Shown piece after piece: positions 1 through 11,366 of a stretch of DNA of 64,000 nucleotides (positions are counted from its first letter, which is position 1; every line of letters begins with the position of its first letter). The notes under the pieces are model-generated. The model saw only the letters and a program-made list of their open reading frames with translations, did no database searches and was not told where the DNA came from. The translations under genes and the position numbers were made by a program. This stretch comes from Panagrolaimus kolymaensis (Eukaryota; Nematoda; Chromadorea; Rhabditida; Panagrolaimidae), in contig JAJQJQ010000033.1 of the NCBI GenBank assembly GCA_028622995.1, positions 248,001 to 312,000 on the forward strand, in the 5' to 3' direction.

Positions 1-16
1 GCTCTCTTTTTTTCAG

Positions 17-396
17 GATCCATCGTGTATGAGAATGGATGAAGTAAGTTATTTTATTATTCCATATTATCCAGCTAACATTCAAAATTGTTTCAGACTC
101 TCTTCAAAATTGCCAACAAAGTCAAGAATTTTGCTGTTGTTTACTTGGTCGATATTACAGAAGTTCCTGATTTTAACAAAATGTACGAATTGTATGATCC
201 TGTTACTGTAATGTTCTTCTTTCGTAACAAGCATATTATGGTAGATCTTGGTACAGGGAACAACAATAAAATAAATTGGCCGATTGATAATGCACAAGAA
301 CTTATCGATGTTATTGAAACTGTTTATCGTGGAGCTCGTAAAGGTCGTGGTTTGGTCATTTCACCTAAAGATTATTCAACCAAATACAAGTATTGA
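17..396 (+). CDS. TXNL4A: U5 snRNP protein DIM1 / thioredoxin-like 4A, 3' part
   Basis: Core component of the U5 snRNP and the spliceosomal tri-snRNP, needed for pre-mRNA splicing in the nucleus. Exons 17-43 and 97-396 join in frame. The first visible exon reads DPSCMRMDE and follows a TTTCAG acceptor. The second carries the family blocks YLVDITEVPDFNKMYELYDP, VMFFFRNKHIM, LGTGNNNKINW and the C-terminal RGARKGRGLV..SPKDYSTKY, nearly identical to the animal proteins. The visible part codes 108 residues of about 142, so roughly 34 N-terminal residues lie before the window. The thioredoxin fold here lacks the redox CXXC, as is normal for DIM1. MED21 starts only 178 bp after its stop on the same strand, suggesting co-transcription. 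Confidence 0.95.
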
Positions 397-573
397 TTTC
401 CTTTTCTTTGTTTTGTTTTTTATGTTTGAACATATTTGTGAAAATAAAGCAATAGCTTTTAAAGTTTTTTTTTTGTTGAATTTCGCTATTACGTTATAAC
501 GGCTAAGTATACCTTTCCATGATGCCTTTATTCCTTTTATATTACATAACTCAGTGGTTTACAGGATTAGAAA
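397..573 (+). promoter_or_regulatory. Intercistronic region of a probable operon
   Basis: An AATAAA at 443-448 follows the DIM1 stop. A TTTACAG acceptor ends at 564, nine bases before the MED21 start. Poly(A) signal then acceptor about 115 bp later is the arrangement seen where nematode operon transcripts are cleaved and trans-spliced with an SL2-type leader. No other promoter is visible. Trans-splicing itself is inference. Confidence 0.6.
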
Positions 574-966
574 ATGGCAGACAGAATTTCTCAACTCCAG
601 GATCTCGTTAATGATCTTGCCAATCACATGTGTAATGCAATTGGACATTTACAAGCTGCTGCACCATCATCTGATTTTGGCGGAGCTTCAGAAGAACTTA
701 CTCAAGAAACAAATTCTGATTTATTTGCACAGAATATTGCTCGAACTTCAAAGGATATCGAAATTATTATTGAAACACTTCCAAATGTTCCTGTAGCACC
801 TCAAGAATTTGAACCTGTATTTATTGAAAATGAAGCACAACGAGAATTTCTTGTTAAAGAAATAAAAGATCAAATGGAAGATACGACGCAAATGATGACC
901 AATCTTCGAGATATCATGGAAGATATAGCCAGAATTCAAGCTGTTAATAAGAAAAATTTAACTTGA
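574..966 (+). CDS. MED21: Mediator complex subunit 21
   Basis: Single-exon gene for a 130-residue protein of the Mediator middle module, which links transcription factors to RNA polymerase II in the nucleus. The start [20 protein letters not shown] matches the conserved N-terminus of MED21/SRB7 (MADR.TQLQD.VN.LA...CNAIG), and [15 protein letters not shown] is the next family block. The C-terminal half is a helical, coiled-coil-prone segment with regular hydrophobic spacing, as in the MED7/MED21 hinge. The start is fixed by the upstream splice acceptor and the family N-terminus. Usual length is about 140 residues, so it is complete. Its 3' end faces the MIPEP gene: the AATAAA at about 1026 lies only about 10 bases from the MIPEP stop on the other strand. 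Confidence 0.92.
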   Translation: MADRISQLQDLVNDLANHMCNAIGHLQAAAPSSDFGGASEELTQETNSDLFAQNIARTSKDIEIIIETLPNVPVAPQEFEPVFIENEAQREFLVKEIKDQMEDTTQMMTNLRDIMEDIARIQAVNKKNLT

Positions 967-1034
967 TAATTCAAACAACGCATTTTTTTATAACATAATT
1001 TATTATACGACTATTTTGTAACAAAAAATAAAAT

Positions 1035-3341
1035 TTACATGTTTGAATTATGTTGTAACAATTTCAAGTTTCTAGAGTAATTACTATGAAGAGCTTCACA
1101 TAAGTCTGTTGCTGTTGGAGCTTTTTGAAGTGCAATCGCAAGTAAATCATTTGATGGAAATTCACCACCATAAGATTGAACTTTAGCCCATTTAGCGCCT
1201 GAAATAGGAATAATTTAATTCATAATTAACAAAATAAAATAAAAATAACTAACCACTTTTCCGACTGAATGGATCTTCACGGAAGCATTGTTCCCAAATA
1301 AGTGATGCTGAAGCTTTAGCAACAAGATAAGAATAATATTTAGCTCCATAAGGTCCAAGATGAGAGAATCGATGAGGCCATGCAATATTTTCTCCATGAC
1401 CAAGTTGTGGAAGAGCCATTTGAGCAAGTTGAGCATAAAGTTGTGTTGAAGTTATTTTTCCATCAGCTATTAGTGGAGCATATTCTGGACCATGAACTTC
1501 AAGATCAAAAAGAGAGTAATGAGTTTGTTGAAGAGTTTCGATTCCCATAAAAAGTGAACGAGAAGCTATGAGAGCTTCGGCTTCATCATCATGTATTGAG
1601 CGACCAGACGAATCTTTGCAAATGAGTTTTAAGATTCTCTTGTCATTGAAGAAAAATTCCATTAAATTCGATGGAACTTCCGCCATATCAGTTGGGCATC
1701 GAGTACCTGCAGTATGTTGATAGCGTGTTCGTCCAAGCATCGAATGCATTGCATGTCCCATTTCATGGAAAAATGTTTCAGCCATATTTGGGGAAAATGT
1801 AAGATTCTCAATATCTGCATTCGAATCACAAGCACTGAGAGAAAGAACAACAATTGGAGTTTGAAATTCATTGGAAGGCAATTGCTTTGAGCATCGAACG
1901 GTGTAATGACAATCACCTGTAAGTTTGGTATCGCGATTTTCAAGATCAATATAAATAGTTCCTAAGAGTTGTGATGTTTCATCAAGGACATCCTAAAATT
2001 TGAACGCTTTAATAAATAAAAGGCACATGAAAGCTTACAATTTTAACAACTTTTCCATCCCAAATTTCACCTGCAATAGGTAAGGAAGTTTGAAAGTGAA
2101 TTCCATAAAGTTTTTTAACTAACATTTCAAATCCACATAACATAGTATCAAAGTGAAAATATTTTGATAGCGTTCCAGTAAAACCAAATATTCTTTGACG
2201 ATATAATGCACTACCATAACTGAAATCCCATTCAAAGATTGGATCAAGATTCACCTTTTGATCATGAAAAGCGCTTTTAACAAGCTCCAATTCTGGTTCA
2301 CCAGCGCTTGAAAATTTCTAAAAAAAAATACGTATGAATAAACAAGTTATAAAAATTATAAAATACCTCAATAATGCCTTGTAAAAATTTCTTTGTATTC
2401 TCATAAGTGCCCAAAACAGAATAAAGTTGCGAACGATGAGCAAAACTTTCGTGACCTGTCAGCTTTGCAAGATTATGACGAGCTCCAATTAAACCTCGAA
2501 GTTGATATTCTTGTTCATCATTATGTTGATAAAAACGTTTAAAGAAAAATTTTCTTAATTCAGGATCAGCGGTATGAGGATATGGAGTATCAATGATTGG
2601 ACCAATACCATAAAGTTTTTGCTCTTTTGTTGAAACATTTGAAGGTTTATCAGTATTTCTTGAAAAATTGGAAGCATGTTCGAAAATTTCATTACTTAAA
2701 TTGACAAATTTAACTCTCTAAAAATATGGAAATTAACATAAGAGAAATAATAATAGTAATAATTGCATACTTCTTGATCAGGTAGATGCACACCAGATTG
2801 TTCGAAATCACTGACTAGCAAAGCAATAGTTCGTTTATCAATATCATCTAATAAATGTCCTTCTGTGTTTAACGAATTTTTCAGCGCGGAAAAAAGAGCA
2901 TGATTGGTGTTCAAAGTTTCAACAAGATTTGTGAAAACGCGCATGGATTCATTTGCAGCCATAGCGAAAGCACCATTTGAATGAATATTTCGAACGCATT
3001 CTGCCTAAAACCAACATGATTATACAAGTGTATTCAACAAAAACACATACCAAATCTGCAGCACTGCAAATGACATTTGAAAGATCATCAACAAGAGCTA
3101 CCGTAGAACGATCCTTTGATCCTGTTTTATTGACTATCTGATCAACAAGCTTATAAGCTTTTGTTTCAACGTCTTTTGTAAGTTTTTGAAAACCATCGGG
3201 AGATGAAAGAGCTTGGTTACCAAAAAGACCCTAAATCAAGTAAATATTAAGAGGTTAAAAGTCAATGCCACATACTGAAGGTCCAGTGGCTGCTTTTTGA
3301 AGGCGTTGGAGCGCAGCAAACAACGGAACTTTGGATTTCAT
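1035..3341 (-). CDS. MIPEP: Mitochondrial intermediate peptidase (M3 family)
   Basis: Zinc metallopeptidase that removes an N-terminal octapeptide from some imported mitochondrial precursors after the main processing peptidase. Exons, 5' to 3': 3341-3276, 3230-3051, 3004-2771, 2717-2367, 2317-2039, 1992-1254, 1198-1035, giving 670 residues without a frame break (human about 713). The active site HEMGHAMHSMLGRTRYQH starts near residue 446, with the second-shell block GTRCPTDMAEVPS following. FSHLGPYGAKYYSYLVAKA is the C-terminal M3 signature. LFAALQRLQKAATGPS and the GLFG block mark the N-terminus; the mitochondrial presequence is short. A TTATCAG acceptor lies six bases before the ATG, with CSN6 ending 186 bp upstream, so it is probably the second gene of an operon. 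Confidence 0.95.
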
Positions 3342-3527
3342 CTCCCCTGATAAGAAAAACCAATGGTATTAACGAGAAACATGAAAAAAATATTATATCG
3401 AAAAAACAACTTTTTAAATTGAACAAAACAAAAAACACAGGGAAAAATATTTATGACGACCGTATTGAAAGGACATTTTTACAGAATACAAGAAAATTAA
3501 AAGCTTTACAACAATTTAAAACATGAT

Positions 3528-4677
3528 TTAGTGGAATCCATGTGGAATATGTGGACGTCGGAAATGTGATGAAGATGGTGGAATAGCTTCAGAATTGATA
3601 GCCGTAAAGAGTTCGGAAACAGAATTGATATCTTCATACAAAGCGGATAGGCCAGCAATATTGAGGATTTGTTTAGACGAAATTACAAGGCTTGAGTTAT
3701 CAGCAGCTTGATGAGCTTTGAGAGCTTTAAGACGAAGACAGAGCTTGAAAATGTCGCTCACGATTTTTTGATCAGCTGTAATTTCTCCAGAAATAACATC
3801 CTAAAAATCAAATAATAAATTATAAAAAGTTAAAAGTGAAAAAGTTAACCTTGATATATTCACGACAAACACGAAGACGATGATGAAAAACTTCCATAGA
3901 AACAGCTAAAGATGTAAGGACCTTTGAAGCACTAGTATGAGAATAATCAGCACTTGAAGAGAATGAAGCCATGTGTTCAAGACCAATTAATTCCGATGGT
4001 TCAGTTTCAAATTGCGAAGGCAAAAGATGGAAAGAAATTTTTGCTTTATTAGCTGCATCAGTAATAGTTTCAAAAATTCCAATGTTGAGCTGAAACGAAT
4101 CAGTTTTTATATTTAAAAAAAGTGATAAAATAAAGAAAACATACGCGATCGGTAGATTGTAAGCGTTCAGTGTCAAATTTTAAAACCAATGGATTGTCAT
4201 TGTATTTGATGAACTGACGATTGAGTTGTTCTTCGCTATCAAGGATAGCGGTATAAGTGCCATTAATATACCATCCAAGAAGCTCATCATCAGGATACAT
4301 TTCTTTGGCTAAAAAAATAACAACAGTTGAAAAGTTATGAAAATGTGAAGAAAAAAAACTAACAAAGTTCAAGTTGTGCTTTGAAGAATTCTTCATCAAA
4401 CGAAAGCGAACCGGTTCCATCTTCCATTTTCTTTTCATCAAAAATAAGCAAGGACGCATGATTAACTTCGATTCTTAGATCATCACGTTTTCCAGTCAAA
4501 TATCCAATAACCTATAAAAATAAAGAAGATTAAATAAAGACATTATGAAGAAGAAGAAAAAGAAACCTTTGGGTGAATTTCATCACTATTCATTTTTCGA
4601 CGAGTCCATTGATCTGAGATTGTTAATGCAACAATTGGATGAATGAAGACAGTAGTAGATGGATGACTTTTATCCAT
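3528..4677 (-). CDS. COPS6: COP9 signalosome subunit 6
   Basis: Non-catalytic MPN subunit of the COP9 signalosome, which removes NEDD8 from cullins; it pairs with the catalytic subunit CSN5. Exons 4677-4567, 4511-4364, 4308-4145, 4089-3850 and 3800-3528 join to 311 residues (human 327). The MPN domain starts at once (VFIHPIVALTISDQWTRR, VIGYLTGKRDDLRIEV) and continues with DDELLGWYINGT. The JAMM zinc motif is absent, as expected for CSN6 rather than CSN5. The second half (IGLEHMASFSSSADYS.., then helical blocks) matches the CSN6 C-terminal helices. An eIF3 or RPN8 paralogue was considered, but the order of blocks fits CSN6 best. It is divergent from the coiled-coil gene at 5058, with about 380 bp between starts as a shared promoter region. 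Confidence 0.88.
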
Positions 4678-5057
4678 TTCTTTTTGTGTAAAATTGATGA
4701 TAAAAGTTGATAAAGAAAATTAAAGAACTTGTCTTTGAAAAAAAATAAAGAAAAAAATTTTTTAGCTTCGAAGAACCTTTTTGCGCTAAGAATGGTTTCA
4801 ATCATCTTTAGCCAATATGATTGTGAAAGCTTTTCAGCAACTGGCAGCAGCTATTCAACTATATCGTCGATCAGAGGAATTTTACTAAATTATTTTACGG
4901 TATTTTTATAACCTTTTTATGGATATTTATAATTAATGCGGTTGTAACAAAGCCGAAACTCTGCTTTTTTCTATAAACTCCTTCAAATTTTCAATTTAAT
5001 AATTCAAAAGTATGGAACCGTTTAACTTTCACTCTTTTAATTTCCTTTATTTCAGAA

Positions 5058-8000
5058 ATGTCTTCTAATGATGATACTTCATTAAAAAACATCCCAACTT
5101 TTTCAAAAGATGACCTTCCTCCACCTTTTGATGCTTTAAGATATGGTGTAACGGAAATACATCAAGATTATATCGAAGAAGATGGCATTCAAAATATTAT
5201 TATTGATGAAGGTTCTTATATTTATTTACATTCCTTTTAAATTATTTATTTCTTACAGAGCATTCACTTTCCCCTTATAAAATTAGATCACCTGTGCAAA
5301 CAAATCCTGTAACTGAAATATCGACTAAGGATATGCCATCAACGTCTGCAGCATCCACCCTCACTTCCATTGCAGTGAATGATAAGGAGGCTGAATATTT
5401 AATTCATAATGCTCATTTAGCATATTTGGCTGCTGAAAAAGCATCATCTTGTCGAGTTCATGCTGAAAGTGATGGAACGGTAATATCCATTTTCATGTAA
5501 GAGAAAGTTTTTAAAATTAAGTAATTTTAGACATGTGAAATGCTTCAACATACTATGAATGAACTTCGAAGTTATATTTCTACCCTACAGAAACGTTTAT
5601 TAGAAGCTAAAACAGATAGAGATGAAGTTCAAAAACAGAAAATGGATCTTGAAACACGATATAGTGAATTGAAAGCCCAATATGATATTGTTTTAGAAAG
5701 AGGCCTTAATGCAAAGGTAAAGTACATATTCCTTCATTTAAATTAATTTAATATTTCTTTTAAGACTGCCATCGATGAAGCACGAAAATTTAAAGAAGAA
5801 TATGAAAAATCTCAAGCAGTTCTTCTGGATGTTTTGAATGCATACTCATCTTTGAAAGAAAAATACAATGAAGCAATTAAATTAGCTAGTACTTTTGCAA
5901 AAGAACGTGATGAAGAAAAAAATAAGCAAAATGCATTTAATTACAATGATATTATTGATAGCAGTTCAGATGAAAGCGATGTTACTCAAATTATTGTTTC
6001 TCCTCCTCGTAAAAATTCTAAAAAAGCAAAATCAAAATCACCTGCAAAAAAACAACAACCACTACCATCGAGAAGAGCTTCTAAACGTACACCGAAGAAG
6101 ACGCGACAACAATCTCCATCATCGCCTCCTTCTCAATCTTTATCAACTCCAGCGGAAAATGAAACTGATAATACTTTACTTATGACTGGTGAAGTTAGTG
6201 GTAGTGCAGAAGCTACAAAGCCATCATCAATTTTAAATCAAAATGAAAGTTTAAATACAACTGATAATGATGACCGTCATTCCCGAGATGATTACGATTT
6301 CGATGTGACACCATCAAGTCCACCTCGTTCAAAAGCTAAAGAACCTCAAATTTTGTCTTCAAATGATCTCATTTCAAGCGCCTTAAAACCTTCAAACAAT
6401 TATGCATTTAATGATTTATTGCTTTCTGACAGCGATGAAGAGGCAGGTGAAAAAATTGAATCTTTTAATACCTGCTCAAAGAAAAGTCCAACAAAAATAG
6501 CGCAGAAAATTAAGCCTATCGAATCTTCAAAATCAAAGCCATCCAAATCTTTATTGGAAAGTTTAGAATTATCTGAAAGTAGTGAAGATGAAATTGAAGC
6601 TCCAATTCATTTGCAACCAGCCCCAATAACTGCTGCAACTAGTAACTCTGTTAAAGAAATGCCTAAAACCAGTACCAATGTTGAAGAAAAAACAAAGGAT
6701 TCTGAAATTCACCAAACGCAAGAAACGGCAGATGCTGTTAATTTACTCAAAACTCAACATGGAGTTAAATTAAGAACTAAATCGCCACCAAAGAAACCTC
6801 CTTCAGTAATATCACCACCGAAAGTTATAAAATCACCAGAGAAAGTTGTTGCAAAACAAAATAGTATTCAAAGCCCAAAAACTATGGTTGAAACAGAAAA
6901 ATCCATTGCAAAAGATGTTGTGAAAGTGTCTGAGCAACCTTTTATAGCTAAAAAGTTTTTAAATGTTCCAACAAATACTACAAATCAAAGAATTATTCCT
7001 CCAAAAATTCCTGGTACTATGTTAGCCTCTCAAAGGACGAAGCCACAACAATCTTTATCATCTCGAGTTATTCCACCTTCTTTAACAGCAACCAAAATTT
7101 TTTCAAGTCGTGGTCTTCCACCTCCTCGCATTCCTAATGATCGTCCAACCCCTGAAGCAGCGACAACAACAACTACAAGTGCTCCAAGTATTCATGGAAG
7201 AAAAACTATTACTGTTCGAGAACGACAAGAACAAATGAAAGAAAGAACTGCGAATGTTATGAAGGAGCTTAAAGCTCAGCATGGAGAAAAATTAACTGCT
7301 CCAAGACCTCTTCCTAAAAAGCCTACAGTATCTCGGGTTCCTATTAAAAAATCAACAAAATTGATGGAAATATCAGAAGAAAATATCGAAGAAGGTGAAA
7401 AGGAGAAAGAAGCAACATCCGCTGTTGAAGAAACCCCTGTCGCTTTAACCCTATCAAATGAAAACCAAGATAAAACTCAAAACAATGAACCTATTAGCAT
7501 TGAAAATATTGTGTCAAATGATGATGTAGAAAAAATTGACGAATCTGCTAATATTAATGCAATTATTCCTAATACACTTCAACCAATTCCAACAACAGTA
7601 GGAAGAACGTTGAGATCTGGAATACAAAAAGGTGCTACACTGGCTAAAGTGATGGCAAACATGCAACGACAATCTAAACAACGGATGGCAATAACGGGAA
7701 TTCCTGCATCAACTAAAGCACCAGCAAAAAGAGGAAGAAAAACGGCTGTTGAGAAGTCTACTGTTGTTGTTGATGAATCATCGGCAGCAAAAGAACCAAT
7801 TAAAAGAGGAAGAAAGCCTAATGCAGAAAAAGCAACATCTGAAATAGGAGGACGAGGAAGAAAAAGAAAGCAACCAGATAATATTGATGAAAATGAAGAA
7901 GAGTTAATCGAATCTTCTTCATCCGTAATCGGTGCTTCTTCAATAACGAATGCGAAGAAACAAAAAGTTAACGAAGAAATATCAGAAGATGCTGTTGCAA

Positions 8001-9619
8001 GTTCTTCTTCCGAACCTTCCAATACTTCTGTTAAAGATAAATTAATGGCGGCAAAGCTTACACTATCACCTTATTCTTCAAGTCCAATGATGTTTTTAAA
8101 ATAGTTATTTATAAACCATAATTACAATCTTTTTTAAGGCGATCCAGACTTGCTCGAGATCCAATTATTGAAACTCGTAGACTCTTTTCTCAAAGCATAC
8201 AAGGTGATGTACAAATTCTTCTTCAAGATTTCTTAAATTGGGCACCTCAAAAGGTTATACTCAACCAATTGATTGATGTGGCAAATGAATTTATTGGTAA
8301 AATTAATCTTCGAGATTGCTTTTCTTCTTTTGATGATTATAATGGCGATATAATTTGGTCGAGAGAAGAAGAAAATTTGCTGAGATTATGCAGCGAATTA
8401 GAAGAGCATTGGAAGGGTTTAATTATTGGCCTTTTTAAGTAAGCATCCAAATTAAATGGTAAAATCATTTTCTAAAATTTTTGCTTTTAGTTCATTATCC
8501 CGTAAACAGCTTTCATCAGTTGAAAAAATGTCATTGTTGGAAATTAACAGAAATTATCGGTTACTTTTAGCATTTTTGCAGTATCATAATGATTTATATG
8601 GCAATGTATGTGTCTTTTTCAAGCTTTATCTGTTTATTTAATATAAACTATTATTTAGCTTGATAATGCACAAATTAAGATACGAGATACCCTTCTTGAA
8701 AATCTTGTATTACAACGATCTCCAAAAGCTGTGATTACAACACTTTGTTATCTTTTAACAATATCAGAAGAAGCAATTAAAAATTTTATCATTCAAAAAG
8801 TTATTGAAGATAATACTGGGTTTTCTGATCTTTTAACAATTATGGTTAATGAATGCGTAAACTTTGATTCATCCTTATTTGTTTTAACTTTTTTTAAAAT
8901 ATTTTTTAAGGTAAACGAAAAACCCTTTTTGGCAAATATTTTAGCTGTCAAAGCTGAAATTGATTTTGAAACTTCAAGGCTTAACACCGAAGTTTCCATC
9001 GATGATTATGGAATATGGGTAAAATCCAAACTAGCTGAAGTTTATTTTGCAACTGATGGTTTAGTTGAATTTGATATGGATGGGGAAATCATTTTTTCTG
9101 TGAGTTTTTTTAGTGGTTATTAATCAAAAATTATTTCTGAACTTTTAGTTTTCTGCTAACGTTCAAAGAATTACAACCCTTACTTCTGCATTATTTTCAC
9201 CAGAAATGTTTACAGAATTTAATCGAAGTTCATTCCTTGAATCCGCGTTTTTGATGGTGAAAATAATTTGTGAGCACATGGTTGCTATTCCAAAAGGCGA
9301 ATTTTCGAATGAATTTTTTGAATCCTTATCAGAATCCTACCAATTTTCTGAAAGCTTTAATCCAACATCCCCCGATTCTGCTTCAAATCTCGTTCAATTT
9401 TTACATGTTCTTGCTAGATTGGTGTCAATTCCATTTCGAAGAATACCAAAATCAAGCATGCCAGCATATGCTAAACCTATTGCAGAAAAAATCCTTGTTG
9501 AAGTTCAAGCAATTCTTAATCTAGTTTCTACCTCTCAAAAAGATAATGCACTCAAACAAAAGCTTACATTTGGCCTTAAAGATTTTTTCGAGCACATTAC
9601 AATGTCTATGAAATATTAA
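5058..9619 (+). CDS. Large coiled-coil / AT-hook nuclear protein, family uncertain
   Basis: Eight exons (5058-5211, 5259-5479, 5531-5716, 5765-8091, 8139-8438, 8491-8605, 8659-9099, 9149-9619) join without a break to 1404 residues. A TTTCAG acceptor two bases before the ATG suggests trans-splicing. Residues about 126-235 form a coiled coil with blocks like [14 protein letters not shown] and [17 protein letters not shown]. Residues about 240-960 are Ser/Pro/Lys-rich and disordered, with two copies of LK.QHG.KL (near 513 and 688) and three AT-hook-like RGRK cores (near 840, 865 and 883), which suggests chromatin contact. The last about 440 residues are Leu-rich and helical. The coil recalls TACC domains; the overall plan (coil, disorder, helical end) also recalls the ICE1 scaffold of the little elongation complex. 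Neither is certain. Exons 1-4 are paralogous to the gene at 9892. Confidence 0.8.
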
Positions 9620-9891
9620 ATTGTTGCCGTTAATTTAACTACAGTATTACCTTAAAATTTGTTAGTTGTTTTTTTCCTTGCATAAATTTTTATGATAACA
9701 AAATACTTTAAACTAATGTCATCTAATAAACCATTTGTTGGATGATAAACAGGTGTAATCAAAGAATAACAAATTTATACAATGTTATAAAAATCAAAAA
9801 TATGGACAAAACAACAACACATTTATTAACAAGCACATTAAATTCCACATGATTCTGTTGCTGAACAAGTAGGCGATGGAGATTTACTTGA

Positions 9892-10834
9892 TTATGAAAG
9901 TTCGTCTAAAACTAAAAAATCTTTAAAAAACGAAACAAGAACAAACAAAACTTACTTTTATGACCATTTTCTTGCGTAATGATGTTAGATATAGGTGACT
10001 GCAGCGTGTCCAAAAAATGGAGGAGATCATCATGCTTTTTAGCGAATGTATTAGCTAATTTGATTGCTTCATTGTATTTTTCTTTCAAAGACGAGTATGC
10101 ATTCAAAACATTACGAAGAGCCTCTTGAGATTTTTCATATTCTTCTTTATACTTCTGAATTTCGAGAAAGCCTATCTAAAATCAAAAACTCAGTTAAAAT
10201 TAAATAAATTATTAAAAACAAACCTCCTGTAAGTAAGGTTTATTCTTTTCGAAGTCTATTTTCTGTTTTTGATTATCATCTTTATCATTCTTAACTTCCA
10301 TCAATCGGTTCTGTAAATTTGAAACATAACTTCGAAGTTCATTCACTGTATCTTGAAGCATTTCACATGTCTAAAATAATTCAACGTTAGAAAATTAGCT
10401 TGTTTAGAAGAAGAAAAAGTATACCGTTCCATTTTTTTCAGCGTGAAGTCGACAAGATGATGCATTTTCAGCAGCCATATATGCTAAATTAGCATTACGA
10501 ATTAGATATTCAGCTTCTTTGTCATTCACAGAAACGAAAGCAAATGAAGATGATGAAGTTGGTTGAGCATCATTAAACGAGGTTTCAGTAACATTTTGAC
10601 TTCTTTTTGCAGGAGACTTATATGGAGAAAAAGATGACTCTAAAACTTTAAAATTTTATAATAAATACGAAAAACAAAGCACCAACCCTCATCAATAACA
10701 ATACTTTGGTCATCATCTTCTTCGATGTAATCTTCATGAAGCTTATGCATACCATGTCGAAAACCATCAAAAGGTGGAGGAAGTTCATCTCTAGAAAAAG
10801 TTGAAAAATTTATAGATGAAAGATCGTTAGACAT
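9892..10834 (-). CDS. Short coiled-coil protein, paralogue of the neighbouring large gene
   Basis: Five exons (10834-10687, 10639-10425, 10370-10224, 10175-9956, 9905-9892) give 247 residues. The protein aligns with the first about 235 residues of the gene at 5058: DELPPPFDG..HG..., [41 protein letters not shown] and [17 protein letters not shown] are shared. The first two intron positions and phases also match (phase 1 after DEG, phase 0 after the GT pair). It lacks the AT-hook and helical parts; the last exon codes only four residues before the stop. Its size (about 250) and coil resemble nematode TACC-type centrosome proteins, but the assignment is tentative. The two paralogues are tail to tail, 272 bp apart. 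Overexpression or dominant interference with the large partner is possible but untested. Confidence 0.78.
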
Positions 10835-11366
10835 TGTTCAAAACCTAAACTTGCTGAAGAAGAAAAAATGTTTCAAAAGCTTTTTATCAAAGTCAAACAG
10901 CAGCGGTTTGCACAAACACCAAAAATCTTTTCGAGACAGAGAGAGCCTTTATAAATATGATTTTATTTTTTGAATTTCTTTTTCGATCATTAATTTTGAT
11001 ATCGATTAAATTAGCAAATATCAGTGATAAATAATAAAATTAATTTTTAGAACAAATATTTGGTAATTATTCCTTTAAAATAATATGGCAAGTCTCATGC
11101 TTCTTTTTGTTGTCGACAAGTGTAATTTCATTTTTACATCTTCTAACCATTACGGATTTTAAACTTTTTGTTTAATAAATTTTAGCTTAAGCAACTTCAA
11201 GTAGCAAGCCGCATTGAACTAAAAATAGAACAACCGGAGATGAGCAATTTGATTTTTAAGTGCTGCGAAGAACGGAGAGAAAACGAAAAGCTCGATGGTT
11301 TTGAGTTTAGCTTTTTTTTGTGCTTTGAATGGTCATTGTCTGTTTTTTATTTTGCTCACAACAAAA
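10835..11366. other. Intergenic, 5' flanks of two divergent genes
   Basis: AT-rich and without a convincing open frame. A TTTTAG at about 11184, followed by purine-rich sequence, could be an outron acceptor for the gene starting at 11367. An in-frame TTG/ATG extension exists back to 11295, but it would add a second hydrophobic stretch before the charged N-terminus, so I kept the later ATG. Confidence 0.4.

Noticed and set aside
7579..8022. 147-codon minus-strand frame opposite the AT-hook gene
   Set aside because: Ser/Phe/Leu-rich shadow of the Lys/Glu-rich coding strand; the plus frame has consistent splicing and a paralogue.
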